A DNA stretch of 64,000 bases from Diacronema lutheri (Eukaryota > Haptophyta > Pavlovophyceae > Pavlovales > Pavlovaceae), in contig JAGTXO010000010.1 in the NCBI GenBank assembly GCA_019448385.1, positions 992,001 to 1,056,000 on the forward strand, written 5' to 3'. A model generated the notes under the pieces. That model saw only the letters and a list, made by a program, of their open reading frames with translations. It did not search any database and had not been told where the DNA came from. The position numbers were made by a program, and so were the translations under genes. Shown here in pieces: positions 8,796 to 18,224 of the stretch; the stretch's first letter is position 1, and each line of letters opens with the position of its first letter.

Positions 8796-10316
8796 TCACA
8801 CCTCGTCCTTTCTCCGCGCGCGCGCCGCGTCGTCGCTGTCGCCCCCCTCGCAGGCACCGCAGCTCCTGCGGCAGTTTGGGAGCATCCACGCCGCGTTGCC
8901 CGCGCAGTGGCCCTCGGCGGCCCACGTCGGGCACGCCTCCTCCACGTCGCGGCACGCCTCCTCGGGCGGGCACTTGCCGCACGCGCGCTGGCACTTTGCA
9001 TCCATGAAAGCCGGGTTGCGCACGCACTCGCCCCGCTGCCGCCAGAAGCCGCACGCGCCGTGCCCGTCGACGCAGCGCGTGCGCACGACCAGCTCCTCGT
9101 GCTCCCACCCGCTGAGCGTCTTGGTCGCGAGCAACGTGTCGTCGGCGAGCGTCGTGCCCTCCGTGCGCGCATCCCACGCGAAGAATCTGTGCGAGATGAA
9201 CGAGTGCTGCTCGACCACCTGCCCGCTCTCGAGGAGGGAGAGCTTGTGCGCGGTGCGGCCGGTCGCCCACCAGAGCTGCACGGCGGAGTGGTGCAGGTTG
9301 CGGATCGTGACGACCGTGCGCAGTCGGTCCCACACCCAGTCGGAGAATGCCTTCCAATGCCGCGCCGACGCACCGCGCAGCGCCTCGAAGGACTCGAGCG
9401 CCTCGCCCTTGCGCACGAAGACGATCGTCGGGCACGCGCCGCCTGCGCTCGCGCCAAAGAGCGTGCCGAGCTTCGTGTCAGCCTTCATGTCGCCCGTGTA
9501 CGTTTGCAACACGTCCTCCCTGCGAGGTCGCGCGCGAGCGCGCGCACGCGCGGCGCGCCACGCACTCGTGCGCCCGTCGCGTCTTGGCGGCGCGGACGCG
9601 CGCCGCGTGAACCGGCCCGCTGCGCGCGCGGTGGGTGGCGCGGCGGCGCACCACCACAGCCCGGAGCCCATCGTTGCGTCCGACCAGCCGGCGAAAGGTG
9701 CGGGAAACTGCGTCTCGAACTTGAGCGTCGCCGCGCACGCCTCTGTGCCGTCGGTGAGCGCGAGCAGCACCGCGCGCTCGGTGCGCCCGTCGTCGCCGAG
9801 GGCGGAGGAGCGGAGATGGCCGAGCGAGCGCAGCTTGATTGGCCGCTCCTGCGCTCGCCGCACCTCCGGCCGGAGAAAGTGCTCGTGGTGCGCGTTGCGC
9901 CACGAATGCCGCCCGTCGCCGCGCCCAAAGCCGCCCGCGCTGCTCCAGAACCATTCTCGCTGCGCGCCTCCGCCTCCGCCGCGAAAGCCGCCGCTACCAC
10001 CGCCGCCGCTACGCCCACCTCCAGCGTCATATCGCCTTCGCTCCTGCGGGTCGGAGAGCGTCTCGTACGCCTCTGCGATTCGTCGAAACGCGTCGGTCGC
10101 CGCCTCCGCCTCGCCCGGCCTCGCCTTGTCAGGGTGCGAGGTGAGCGCCTTGGCGCGGTACGCGCGCTTCACCTCGGCCAGGCTGGCGGTCCGCTTGATG
10201 CCGAGCGTCGCGTAGTGGTCGACTGTCTGCGCGACGAGCACGCTCGATAAGAGCCCCAGCAAAAAGCCCGCTGGCAACAGACGGCCCATCGCCAAGGTGC
10301 ATCGCGCCCGCGCCAT
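8796..10316 (-). CDS. Secretory-pathway DnaJ protein with VHL-like beta domain and two ShK domains
   Basis: The 506-residue product starts at ATG 10316 with a hydrophobic leader (GFLLGLLSSVLVA), predicted to be a signal peptide or anchor; ATG 10289 is an alternative start. A J domain follows (residues about 32-95) with the HPD motif in SHPDKARPG, which would stimulate an Hsp70, plus a Gly-rich linker. The middle is thioredoxin-like in appearance (ACPTIVFVRKGEALESFEAL). Next comes a VHL beta-domain-like stretch (VVTIRNLHHSAVQLWWATG to HRFFAWDARTEG). Two six-cysteine ShK modules end the protein. The C-terminus is RRKDEV, reminiscent of KDEL-type ER retrieval signals. An Arg/Ala-rich piece near 9520-9660 may be an unremoved in-frame intron ending at CTCGCAG. 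The promoter is shared with the Pif1 gene, 68 bp away. Confidence 0.75.
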   Translation of the reverse strand: MARARCTLAMGRLLPAGFLLGLLSSVLVAQTVDHYATLGIKRTASLAEVKRAYRAKALTSHPDKARPGEAEAATDAFRRIAEAYETLSDPQERRRYDAGGGRSGGGGSGGFRGGGGGAQREWFWSSAGGFGRGDGRHSWRNAHHEHFLRPEVRRAQERPIKLRSLGHLRSSALGDDGRTERAVLLALTDGTEACAATLKFETQFPAPFAGWSDATMGSGLWWCAAAPPTARAAGRFTRRASAPPRRDGRTSAWRAARARARARPRREDVLQTYTGDMKADTKLGTLFGASAGGACPTIVFVRKGEALESFEALRGASARHWKAFSDWVWDRLRTVVTIRNLHHSAVQLWWATGRTAHKLSLLESGQVVEQHSFISHRFFAWDARTEGTTLADDTLLATKTLSGWEHEELVVRTRCVDGHGACGFWRQRGECVRNPAFMDAKCQRACGKCPPEEACRDVEEACPTWAAEGHCAGNAAWMLPNCRRSCGACEGGDSDDAARARRKDEV

Positions 10317-10384
10317 GCTGTCCAGCCCAAATCGCGCCGTTTCACTTTCTCGCGCCCAGCGGCACTTCAAAACTCGCGCCCAGG
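10317..10384. promoter_or_regulatory. 68-bp divergent promoter interval
   Basis: This is the whole distance between the ATG of the DnaJ/VHL/ShK gene (minus) and the ATG of the Pif1 helicase (plus). It is AT-richer than the flanking coding DNA and must hold core elements for both genes. No specific factor site is recognisable. Confidence 0.55.
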
Positions 10385-12397
10385 ATGCGCGAGGCACGCG
10401 CGGTGTCGGCCCTGCGCACCGACGCTGTGCTCGTGCAGCGCATGTGCGCGACGACGGGCAACGTCGAGAAAAGCAAGCGGTACCACGCGACTGAGCTATT
10501 GGCCACGATTGACGATAACGGCATCAAGGGCATTGCCGTGCGCGCTCGTGCAAAGTCAACGCCGCTGTTTGCCGGCGACGAGCTGCGCGGTGCGTCCGTC
10601 ATTGAGCGCTTCGTGCACGAGGGCAAGGCAACGCTCACGTTGCCCGCGGCGCGCGCGTACATCCTCATTAGCAATAGCGATCCGCCGGCGCTGCGCGAGT
10701 GGCTCGGCGCCCTTGCTGCAAGCTGGCGCCTGACCCCGCGCGGACTGGGGGGCCCGCCCCCGGCGGCCGCGCGCGGCCTCGCGCTCGCGCCTGTCGCACG
10801 CTGCAACGTGCGCGCGCGCGACGACGATGAGCGGAGCGTCGACGCACTGGTGGACGCCAAGCGCGCCCGGCGCTTGCAGAGCGAGCCACCGCTCAGTGCC
10901 GAGCAGCGGGCCGTCGTCTCGGCCGTCCTCGCCGGTGGCTCCGTCTTCTTCACCGGAGCTGCCGGCACGGGCAAGAGCCTCGTGCTGCGCGAGCTCGTCG
11001 CGTGCTTGCCCGCCGAGACGACGGCGGTAACAGCAACAACGGCGTCAGCCGCCGCGCTCATCGGCGGCATGACACTGCACGCGTACGCCGGCATCGGCAA
11101 CGGCGAGCGGGAGGTGTCGCAGCTCATCTCGAGCGCCGCGCGCAGGCGATGCGACGCATGGCGGCGCGCGACCGTGCTGATCGTCGACGAGGTGTCCATG
11201 CTCTCGGCTGAGCTGTTCGACAAGCTTGAGCACGTTGCGCGTGCCGTCCGCGGCCGCGCCGAGCCGTTCGGCGGGCTGCAGCTCGTTCTGAGCGGGGACT
11301 TTTACCAGCTGCCGCCCGTCTCGACGCGCGGCGGCCCACCCGCGCGCTTTGCCTTCCAGTCGCGCGCATGGGCACATTGCAAGCTGCGCGAGGTGGAGCT
11401 ACGGCAGGTGTTTCGCCAGTCCGATGGCGAGCTCGTTGCGATGTTGAACGACGTGCGCGTTGGCCGCCTCACCGCGTCGGCGCTCGCAACGATCGCCACG
11501 TGCGCGCGCGCGGCCGGCAAGGGCGTGCCTGGAGCCGCCGCGGGCGTGCGCGCGACCAAGCTCTACACGCACCGCGCGGACTGCGATGAGGTGAACCAGC
11601 GTGAGCTGGACGCGCTCGATGCGCCAGCCGTCGTCCTGCGCGCCTTCGACAGCGGCGACGGCGCGCGTGGCGCGAGCCCGACTGCATTGCTCGACGGCTG
11701 CGCCGCGCGGCCGCAGCTCGTGCTCAAGGAGGGCGCGCAGGTGCTGCTGCTCCGCTCGCTCGCGCAGGCGGAGGGCCTGACGAATGGCTCGCGCGGCGTG
11801 GTGGTGCGCTTCGAGCGCGGCCTGCCCGCCGTCCGCTTTGCGAGCGGCGCTGAGCGCGTCGTCGAGCGGCAGCCATTTCTGGTCGTACAGGACGGGCGGT
11901 GCGTGGCGGTGCGCTCCCAGGTGCCACTCGCGCTCGGCTGGGCGCTGTCAATCCACCGCTCGCAGGGGCTGTCGCTTGACCTGCTCGAGGTCTCCGTCGA
12001 CCGCGCCTTCGAGTGCGGGCAGGCCTACGTCGCGCTCTCGCGCGCACGGTCGCTGCGCGGGCTGCATGTGCGATCTTTCGACCCGACGGCGGTGCGCGCA
12101 CACCCGGACGTTGTCGACTTCCACGAAGGCATCGCGCGCCGGGCCAAGTTGGAGGCGGCGGCGCAGGCGACGGCGCAGGCGGAGGCTGGTACGCAGGAGC
12201 GCAACGACGAGTGCGCATCGGCGCGCGCCGGTGCGCAGCTGGCAGCCGACGGTACGAGCGCGCGGCACGGAGCAACTGCTCCGCAGCCCAAGGGCGGCGA
12301 GGCCGAGCGGTTGCGGCAGCGGCTCGCCGAGCTCCGACGCGAGCGCGCCGCGCAAGAAGCGGCCGAGGAGCGGCACACCGGAGCTCGCGGTGAGTGA
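10385..12397 (+). CDS. Pif1-family DNA helicase
   Basis: The 670-residue protein has the Pif1/RecD-like superfamily 1B helicase motifs in order. These are motif I GAAGTGKS near residue 197, motif II VLIVDEVSML near 262, motif III SGDFYQLPPV near 303, and the C-terminal UvrD-like block with ALSIHRSQGLSLD (motif V) and YVALSRAR (motif VI). Pif1 helicases are 5'-to-3' enzymes that unwind G-quadruplexes and act at telomeres, replication forks or mitochondrial DNA. The roughly 160-residue N-terminus shows a possible small fold (KRYHATELLATIDDNGIKGI) but no named domain. The C-terminal 100 residues are Ala/Glu/Arg-rich and probably helical. Start at ATG 10385. G-quadruplex unwinding would fit so GC-rich a genome, but that is inference. 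Confidence 0.92.
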   Translation: MREARAVSALRTDAVLVQRMCATTGNVEKSKRYHATELLATIDDNGIKGIAVRARAKSTPLFAGDELRGASVIERFVHEGKATLTLPAARAYILISNSDPPALREWLGALAASWRLTPRGLGGPPPAAARGLALAPVARCNVRARDDDERSVDALVDAKRARRLQSEPPLSAEQRAVVSAVLAGGSVFFTGAAGTGKSLVLRELVACLPAETTAVTATTASAAALIGGMTLHAYAGIGNGEREVSQLISSAARRRCDAWRRATVLIVDEVSMLSAELFDKLEHVARAVRGRAEPFGGLQLVLSGDFYQLPPVSTRGGPPARFAFQSRAWAHCKLREVELRQVFRQSDGELVAMLNDVRVGRLTASALATIATCARAAGKGVPGAAAGVRATKLYTHRADCDEVNQRELDALDAPAVVLRAFDSGDGARGASPTALLDGCAARPQLVLKEGAQVLLLRSLAQAEGLTNGSRGVVVRFERGLPAVRFASGAERVVERQPFLVVQDGRCVAVRSQVPLALGWALSIHRSQGLSLDLLEVSVDRAFECGQAYVALSRARSLRGLHVRSFDPTAVRAHPDVVDFHEGIARRAKLEAAAQATAQAEAGTQERNDECASARAGAQLAADGTSARHGATAPQPKGGEAERLRQRLAELRRERAAQEAAEERHTGARGE

Positions 12398-12421
12398 AAG
12401 AGCGGACGTGAGCTGAGCAAT

Positions 12422-13270
12422 TTACCTAAAGCGCGCGTCAAGCGCGACGCCGTCAATGCGCCCAATCGCTGGCACACCGCCGCCGCCACCGCTCGTCGAC
12501 ACGCCGATCGTCACGCGTGGCCGGCTGGCGAACTGGAATCGCGCGCACACGTCGGTGGCGGGCGTGTCGACGATGCGTTCGAAGCGGTGCCTATAGCGCT
12601 TGTCGTGGACGGGATCGGCACAGAGGAAGCGGATCGCGTCAACGGCGGTTTGCAGCCGCCAGAGCGAGGAGAAGGCATGCAAGAAGCGCGCCTTGAGCTG
12701 GGTCGTGAGCGGCAAGCGCGCCGGGATCCAAAACGAGAGCGCTGAGGCGTCCCTCGGCAGCACCTTCGACGCCGCCCACGAGGGATGGCGGCAAAAATCG
12801 GCATGCTCGACGCCGAGCTCGTCGAAACCGAGGTCCAGCGCGAGCTTCCCGCTGCGCACCTCCTGATCGACGAGCTGGCGTGCGAGCACCGCCTCCTCGG
12901 CCCGGCGCTCGATCTGCTCCGGGTGCGTCTCGAGCTCGGCGCGGTCGGCGAGCAGCTCGTGCTCAACGGGTGCGCCAGCGACGAGGTCCCGCTCTGCGAG
13001 CGCTGGCAGCCGCACGCGGTCCGCCACGACGAAGTGCGCGAGCGCGTCCGTCCTGCCAACGAGCTGCAGGCGCACGCCGAGGCTCGGCTCGGCGGATGGC
13101 ACCGTTGCGAGCAGACCACCGCCGTCCGTCTCGCACTTGGCGACGAGGGCCGAGGAGATGGAGAGCGGCACGTCCGGGCACGCGCGCGCACTGGGGAGCA
13201 CGCGCAGCGAGACGGGGCTCGTCGGGAGCACGACGGTCGGTAAACGTACGATCGCGAGGCGCTTCGACAT
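12422..13270 (-). CDS. Putative LON substrate-binding-domain protein
   Basis: The 282-residue frame starts at ATG 13270 (MSKRLAIVRLP). The N-terminal 95 residues resemble the beta-rich LON (LAN) domain: a short strand LPTVVLPTSPVSLRV, then GLLATVP and LGVRLQLVGRTD. The C-terminal half is helical (PLTTQLKARFLHAFSSLWRL), as in stand-alone LON-domain proteins. No AAA+ or peptidase domain is present, so it would not be a protease by itself; a cereblon-like or regulatory role is possible. The resemblance is weak and read by eye. It converges with the Pif1 gene, with 24 bp between stop codons. Confidence 0.45.
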   Translation of the reverse strand: MSKRLAIVRLPTVVLPTSPVSLRVLPSARACPDVPLSISSALVAKCETDGGGLLATVPSAEPSLGVRLQLVGRTDALAHFVVADRVRLPALAERDLVAGAPVEHELLADRAELETHPEQIERRAEEAVLARQLVDQEVRSGKLALDLGFDELGVEHADFCRHPSWAASKVLPRDASALSFWIPARLPLTTQLKARFLHAFSSLWRLQTAVDAIRFLCADPVHDKRYRHRFERIVDTPATDVCARFQFASRPRVTIGVSTSGGGGGVPAIGRIDGVALDARFR

Positions 13271-13357
13271 GGGAAGCGCTTCACTCTTTCAGTCTTTACG
13301 TTCTTTTCAACTTTTTTCTTAAAGTGTTTTTACCGTTTAGTTCTCCATGATGGCGAG
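13271..13357. promoter_or_regulatory. AT-rich divergent promoter
   Basis: This 87-bp gap between the LON-like gene (minus) and the GT61 gene (plus) is strikingly T-rich (ttcttttcaactttttt) in an otherwise GC-rich region. It is the clearest example here of the AT-rich islands that mark shared promoters. Confidence 0.6.
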
Positions 13358-14525
13358 ATGAGACTCGCACTCGTGCTGCTCGCGAGCCTCGGTCAGCACG
13401 GCGTTGCGCAGGACGCGACGCTAGTGTCGGCGGATCACCCGCGCGCAGACGTACGACTACTCGACGGCTCCGGATGCGAGCGTCACTTGCTCATCGGCCG
13501 AGAGTCCCGCCTGTCCGGGCACGGCAAGCTGTGGGAGGTGCGCTGCGGCGTGCGCGTCGCTCGGCTCGCGCCCAAGCGCGGGGAGGCTGACGCGCCGTGC
13601 GCGTTCGCGCGTGCACCGTGTGTCACTGCGACCACGCGCGCCAGTATTACCACTTCTTGATCGACTTTGCTCTGCGCGTCGTGTACGCGCTGCGGAACTG
13701 CACGTGTGCGCGCGCCGTCGTGCATGCGCCTGGATGGTACAATGACGAGCGCTTCAGCCTCCGCCTTTCGCGCACGCCGCGCTCGATGGTGCCTCTCTTC
13801 AACACCCTCTTCGGCAGGTACCGCTTGCGCCTCGAGCCGTACGGTCTGCGCGAAACGCCCACGGGCGAGCTGCTCAATTTTGACCCGCATTTCCGATGGA
13901 GCGAGCAGCCACGGGAATGGCTCGCCTTCTTCCGCGACTTCGTGCGCGCGCTCGCCGCGCCCATCCCTCCGATGGGCGAGCGCTTTGACGTGCTCGTCGT
14001 ACGGCGCGGAACGGCGGCTCCGAACGCGCCAAAGTGCACGCGCAAGGTGCGCTGCGGCAGCGGCGCCGAGCGGCGCCGGCTGCCCGCGGCCTTCTTCAGC
14101 GGCGCGCTCGACTTTTCGGCAATCGCAGCGTGCGATCGGCGGTGGTCACGCTCGAGCGCCTGCCGCTCTTCGAGCAGGCGCGCCTGTTCGCGCAGTCGCC
14201 CGTGATCATCGCCATGCACGGCGCGGGCATCTCCAACCTCGCGTTCGCGACGTCGGGTGCGGCGGTGATCGAGGTCGGCCTGCGTGCCAACCGATGCTAC
14301 ATGAAGCTCGCGGAGCGAATGGGCGTTCACTACTTCTCGTACAGGCTGGTTGGCCACGGCTTTGACCGGGGGATGCAGAAGCTCTCGCTCAAGGCGCTCG
14401 CCAAAGTGCATGCGCGCCGGGGAGGCTTAGGAGCAGGACTCGGCGTGGCGCCGTTGCGCCGCGGTCCGAATCCGCGGCGCTTGGACGTGCCCGTCACGCG
14501 CGGGGAACGAGGCGCGACCAAATGA
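13358..14525 (+). CDS. Glycosyltransferase family 61-like protein, three exons
   Basis: I infer exons 13358-13537, 13645-14046 and 14100-14525 (335 residues). Both introns (107 and 53 bp) start with the same donor sequence GTGCGCTGCGGC, end in CCAG and TCAG, and exactly resolve two frame changes. The N-terminus has a short hydrophobic leader (LALVLLASLG), consistent with a type II membrane or secreted enzyme. GT61 hallmarks follow: YYHFLIDFALR, then VVTLERLPLFEQARL, then IIAMHGAGISNLAF and AVIEVG, the nucleotide-sugar-binding C-terminal block. GT61 enzymes add xylose, arabinose or GlcNAc to glycans in the Golgi. The donor and acceptor sugars cannot be told. Without the introns the gene would look twice frameshifted, so a transcript would settle it. 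Confidence 0.72.
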
Positions 14526-14741
14526 GAAGTCACGCCTGAGCATGATTGACCATGCGCCGTGCGCCTTTGCCATCGTGCGGTCGGTGCAGTGTGCTCCGGC
14601 GACCAGAGCGTCGCTTCGCGTCTGTCAGCGTCCGCGGCATCGCTTGCAGACAATCGAGGTGCTTCTCGGCCTCGGAGGCGGTGCGCTCCTCGCCCGCGTG
14701 CCCTGCATGCTCGCGCCCGCCGTGCCCGTCTGCGAGCGCCA

Positions 14742-14864
14742 TCAGCCAAGCATCGGCCCGTACCCGTCGCTCAGCCGAATTGTGCGCCTGGAGTGCCACG
14801 TGCGGTAGGCGAACGCTGCGCAGCAGCCGAAGCAGAGGCCGCCCATGGTGAGCAGCCACGACAT
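14742..14864 (-). CDS. Small single-pass membrane ORF (tentative)
   Basis: A 40-residue frame starts at ATG 14864 (MSWLLTMGGLCFGCC) and has one hydrophobic segment followed by a basic stretch (TWHSRRTIRL). It is divergent from the SLC41-like gene with 67 bp between ATGs, the same spacing as other divergent pairs here. A conserved-looking open frame continues downstream to a stop at 14530 (phrase TASEAEKHLDCLQAMPRTL), so this may be the first exon of a slightly longer gene. I could not find a splice pair that keeps frame. No family is recognised. Confidence 0.35.
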   Translation of the reverse strand: MSWLLTMGGLCFGCCAAFAYRTWHSRRTIRLSDGYGPMLG

Positions 14865-14931
14865 TTTGGCCGTGTGCCTTGCTTGTTTGAAAAGAGGCGC
14901 GAGGGGAAGTTCCGTTGGCACGCGAGGCGCG

Positions 14932-15642
14932 ATGGGCGGAGCGCCGAGGACGGAGCATGTCGAGATCACGGTGAAAGCGCCGCGGCTGGGCTGCGACGCC
15001 ATCGAGCTGCTTGGCCAGAAGCACGCGCGATCCGAGCTCTACCGTTCGGACAGCGTGACGCCAAGCTTGACGAGCACGGCGCTTAGTTTCGAGCCGATCG
15101 AGGAGCCCGAGAGCGACACAATCCTTGCCAACGTGGGGCACCGGCTACCATGGTTGCTCGCGCTGATGATGGTGCAGAGTGTTTCTGGGTATGTGGTCGC
15201 GCGCTACGAGTCGTTGATCCAGCAGCACGTCATCATCGCGTCGTTTCTGACAATGCTCGTCGGTGGCGGCGGCAACAGCTCGGGCCAGACGGTCGCCGAG
15301 CTCGTCCGGCGCCTACGCACGGGCGAGGTAACGTCCGCCATCTTCTGGCATGTTCTCGCCAAGGAATCGGCCATCGGCCTCCTCCTCTCCATCGGCCTTG
15401 GCCTTGCCGCCTTCCCGCGCATTTATCTGATGCAAAAGGGCGCGACGAGCCTTGACGCGTTCGCCATCTCGCTCTCCTACACGGTGATCATCCTGATGGC
15501 GAACGCGCTCGGCGTGTGCATCACGATGCTGCTGCACACGTTCGGAAGGGCCGCCGTCGGCGCGCCGCCCGTCGTGCAGGTGCTCGTCGATGTGCTGGGC
15601 ATCAGCCTGAGCTGCGTCATTTGCTCGGCCATTCTTGAGTGA
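14932..15642 (+). CDS. SLC41/MgtE-type magnesium transporter, single membrane module
   Basis: From ATG 14932 the product is 236 residues; ATG 14845 would add 29 residues but would overlap the divergent small gene. After a 65-residue acidic N-terminus, the motif RLPWLLALMMVQSVSGYVVA starts the first membrane helix. The GGGGNSSGQ segment matches the conserved GN-x-x-x-Q of MgtE/SLC41 ion-conducting modules, and RLRTGEV and a Lys-Glu pair follow as in the family. About five helices are visible, which is one MgtE repeat. Bacterial MgtE works as a dimer of such units and animal SLC41 has two fused. This gene therefore probably encodes a half-size Mg2+ transporter that dimerises. The CBS domains of bacterial MgtE are absent. 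Confidence 0.75.
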   Translation: MGGAPRTEHVEITVKAPRLGCDAIELLGQKHARSELYRSDSVTPSLTSTALSFEPIEEPESDTILANVGHRLPWLLALMMVQSVSGYVVARYESLIQQHVIIASFLTMLVGGGGNSSGQTVAELVRRLRTGEVTSAIFWHVLAKESAIGLLLSIGLGLAAFPRIYLMQKGATSLDAFAISLSYTVIILMANALGVCITMLLHTFGRAAVGAPPVVQVLVDVLGISLSCVICSAILE

Positions 15643-15994
15643 GGCGGCACGCAGCCTCGCACACACGCGCGCGAGCGCCGCGGCCGGGTGTCCGACTCGG
15701 CTCGCGCCACAGCGCTGCGCAGCGGCGCGCGCGGTTGGGTGCCGCCGGCCGCAGTGGGTGCGAGCTGAGTGGCGCCGGCTGGGGGAAGAGAGGAATGGCG
15801 TCAACGCTGGCGGGATAGCCACTGCGCGCATCCGCGAGGAGCGGAGCGGCGGGAGGCTGTGCGAGCCGCGGGGAGGGGGTGAGAGCCGAGAGAAGCTACT
15901 TTCGTTTGCGTTGTCAATTGTTGAACGACGCAAGACGCTGACGCTGCGTGCACGCTTTCGCTCGCTCCGTTCGTCACGCCTCGGCCCCAGTGCC
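15643..15994. other. Intergenic region, no feature seen
   Basis: These 352 bp lie between the SLC41-like stop and the next ATG. A frame stays open through them but starts only at a GTG and is compositionally unlike coding sequence. An AT-richer patch near 15898-15925 (tttcgtttgcgttgtcaatt) may mark the promoter of the next gene. Confidence 0.4.
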
Positions 15995-17080
15995 ATGACC
16001 GAAAGCGTCGCTAGTACAAACAAGCGACCGAAAATGCCGGGAACATCCCCGGGTAGATCCTTGCCTGCAAAGACGGCGAGAGCGGCTCCGTCAAGCCCGG
16101 GCTCGCGCGCGCGGCTTACCGCACGCGCCGGCGGTGGCGTTTCGTCGGCGCAAGCGCGCAAGTCGCCGCCGACAGCCGTGACTGGCGCGGCGTCGCCGCT
16201 CAAGCCCGCGCTCAAGCCCGCACTTAAGCCGACGCGCGCCCAGAGCAGCGCAAAGCACGAGCTTCCGTCCCTCTACGACGAGCTGCGCGCCTCGGTGCTG
16301 CAGCACTTCCCCGCGCTTGCGCAGTGCATCCCTTCCGGCGAACATCCGTCGGGCAGGCCGCACGCGCTCGCCGCTTCGGCGCGCAAGGGCGTGCGCGCGC
16401 GGCCGCCCGCACCGTGGTGGCACCCGTCCTCCGTCATGGCCCTCATCTTCCCGGAGGAGCCCGCGCCCGCCCGCGCCGGCCATCCGTCGAGCCACACCGG
16501 CGCTGGCCGGAACGGCGGGAAAGCGCGCCCTCTCCTGGCCGATGCGGACGACGGCGCGGCGGGAGCGCGCGCAAAGTCGTCGCGCCCTGCGTGGCACGGC
16601 CCTCCACCCGCATCGTTTGAGGCGTACGAGGCGGTCGACGGCATCGAATTACGCTTCAACTCGCGCATCCCGATCCACGCGGACGACGCACGGCCGAGCC
16701 AGCCCAAGACAGCCGTCAGCCACGACGGGGGCGAGGGCGACGAGACTGCTGACGAAGGCGCACCGGGCGCGAAGCGCGCCGGGCTCGCGGACATGCGTCC
16801 GCCGATCGGCGGTCAGTTGTGGACGGCGCCGCTCAGTTCAAGCCAAAAGGCGAGCGCATGGGCGTCCGCCGAGGCCGAGCGCGCGCAGGTGCCGGATGAG
16901 GCCAAGTGGGGTGTGCTTCCCACGGCTGCAGGCTGGCCACCGCCGCCCCCGACGCCGAGCGCTGCGGCGTCGACCGCTGCGACCGCGCCGCTCTTCGTGC
17001 GTCACCCCGGCCGTTCGACGGTCGACGACGACGAGGAAGAGGAGGCCGAGCCCGAGGTCAAGTACGACCTTGTCGCGTGA
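15995..17080 (+). CDS. Disordered proline/serine-rich protein, unrecognised
   Basis: The 361-residue product starts at ATG 15995 (MTESVASTNKRPKMPG). It is rich in Pro, Ser, Ala and Lys, with a short imperfect repeat (PLKPALKPALKPT). One island of likely structure spans residues about 85-110 (ELPSLYDELRASVLQHFPAL). Aromatic short motifs (PAPWWHPSSVMALIFPEE, WHGPPPASFEAYEAV) look like linear binding motifs. The C-terminus is acidic (DDDEEEEAEPEVKYDLVA). There is no signal peptide, membrane helix or known domain. I do not recognise a family. The conserved-looking aromatic motifs and third-position GC bias argue for a real gene. Confidence 0.55.
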   Translation: MTESVASTNKRPKMPGTSPGRSLPAKTARAAPSSPGSRARLTARAGGGVSSAQARKSPPTAVTGAASPLKPALKPALKPTRAQSSAKHELPSLYDELRASVLQHFPALAQCIPSGEHPSGRPHALAASARKGVRARPPAPWWHPSSVMALIFPEEPAPARAGHPSSHTGAGRNGGKARPLLADADDGAAGARAKSSRPAWHGPPPASFEAYEAVDGIELRFNSRIPIHADDARPSQPKTAVSHDGGEGDETADEGAPGAKRAGLADMRPPIGGQLWTAPLSSSQKASAWASAEAERAQVPDEAKWGVLPTAAGWPPPPPTPSAAASTAATAPLFVRHPGRSTVDDDEEEEAEPEVKYDLVA

Positions 17081-17128
17081 CACTGTTTCCCTGTGCTTTG
17101 TCAGAGTGAGCATCAGCTGACGCCCTCA

Positions 17129-18130
17129 TCACTCTCCGCCCTCCAGACGCCGCCAGACAGCCTGCCGGTGCCACCGCTCGAAGCGCTCGCGCAAGCGTGC
17201 GGCGGCGCGCGTCACGGCCGCATCCAGCCACGCTCCGGCCGCCGCTCCCCCCGCTGCCGAGCTCGGCGCGTAGCCGACAGACTCGCCCGACGCGTCGGTC
17301 TCCGGGGGCCCGTATTCGACCGTGGCCGTGACGCACGAATCGCGCGACGAGAGAGCGGCCGCCTCCTTCTCCGTCCAGATTTGCTCCCACCAGCTGTAGA
17401 AGCGCTCGGCCGCGCGCGCGCCGCTCGGCGCATCCACGTCGCTCAGCTGCGCGGATTGCGGCGTGCCCAGCCGCGCGTGAATGTGGTCGCACGCGCGCGC
17501 GATCCGCCGCCGCAGCAACTCGGCCTCCGCCGGCGAGTCGAGCAGCCGCTCGGCCGCAAGCACCCAATGCGAAAAATCGGACGTGAGTCGAACGGACGGC
17601 ACGGCGGCGAGCAGCCGCGCCGCGACGAAGGGTGAGGCGAGGAAGCGGCCACGGTGCGTCTCGTGCGCAAGACACGGGAGCCCCAGCTCGCGCGTCTGCT
17701 CGCCCAGCGTCTCGAAGAAGCGAGCGCCTTGCGCGTCGCTCCACGAATCCGAGCCCGTGTGCGCGTTCACGGCCGCGAGCGGGCTCAGCGCCGTGCCATG
17801 GTGTAGGTCGGCGATGGTGCGAAGGTCCGCAAGAAGCTGCTCCATATGCGCCTCAGTTGGCTTGTCCGAGTCGTAGCTGCCAGCGCCGGAGCCGTAGTCT
17901 CGCCACGACGAGTAGGCGGAGAGCACGAGTGTGAGCTCGCGCTCAGACGCGGCGCGCATCCACGCCGCGCCACGCGCAGGGTCGGCGCGCGCGCCGAGGT
18001 CGTCAAGGGATGCCTCGAGGCCGTCAAAGCCTGATCCGACGACGCCGTCGAGCACGCGCGCCGGCTCGAGGGCGCGCACGCCGTCGTGCAGGCGCATGCC
18101 CCACGCCGAGCGCAGCACGCGCAGCCGCAT
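17129..18130 (-). CDS. Xylose-isomerase-like TIM-barrel protein
   Basis: The 333-residue frame starts at ATG 18130 (MRLRVLRSAWGM). Its layout matches the sugar phosphate isomerase/epimerase (AP endonuclease 2 fold) superfamily: a glycine turn with GFDGLEASL near residue 36, the metal-binding HETHRGRF near 155, LTSDFSHWV near 180 and AEYGPPE-like VEYGPPE near 270. These positions carry the Glu, Asp and His that bind a divalent metal in such enzymes. The substrate is unknown. There is no targeting signal at the N-terminus. It lies head-to-tail with the secreted-protein gene upstream on the same strand. Confidence 0.75.
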   Translation of the reverse strand: MRLRVLRSAWGMRLHDGVRALEPARVLDGVVGSGFDGLEASLDDLGARADPARGAAWMRAASERELTLVLSAYSSWRDYGSGAGSYDSDKPTEAHMEQLLADLRTIADLHHGTALSPLAAVNAHTGSDSWSDAQGARFFETLGEQTRELGLPCLAHETHRGRFLASPFVAARLLAAVPSVRLTSDFSHWVLAAERLLDSPAEAELLRRRIARACDHIHARLGTPQSAQLSDVDAPSGARAAERFYSWWEQIWTEKEAAALSSRDSCVTATVEYGPPETDASGESVGYAPSSAAGGAAAGAWLDAAVTRAAARLRERFERWHRQAVWRRLEGGE

Positions 18131-18222
18131 CACCAACGCATTATTTACTCATAATTATTATTTTTCTTTCGTAACGAATTGAAAACAACGACGCGGTGTG
18201 GTAGCGGACCGGGGCCTTCCCG

Positions 18223-18224
<2 letters not shown>

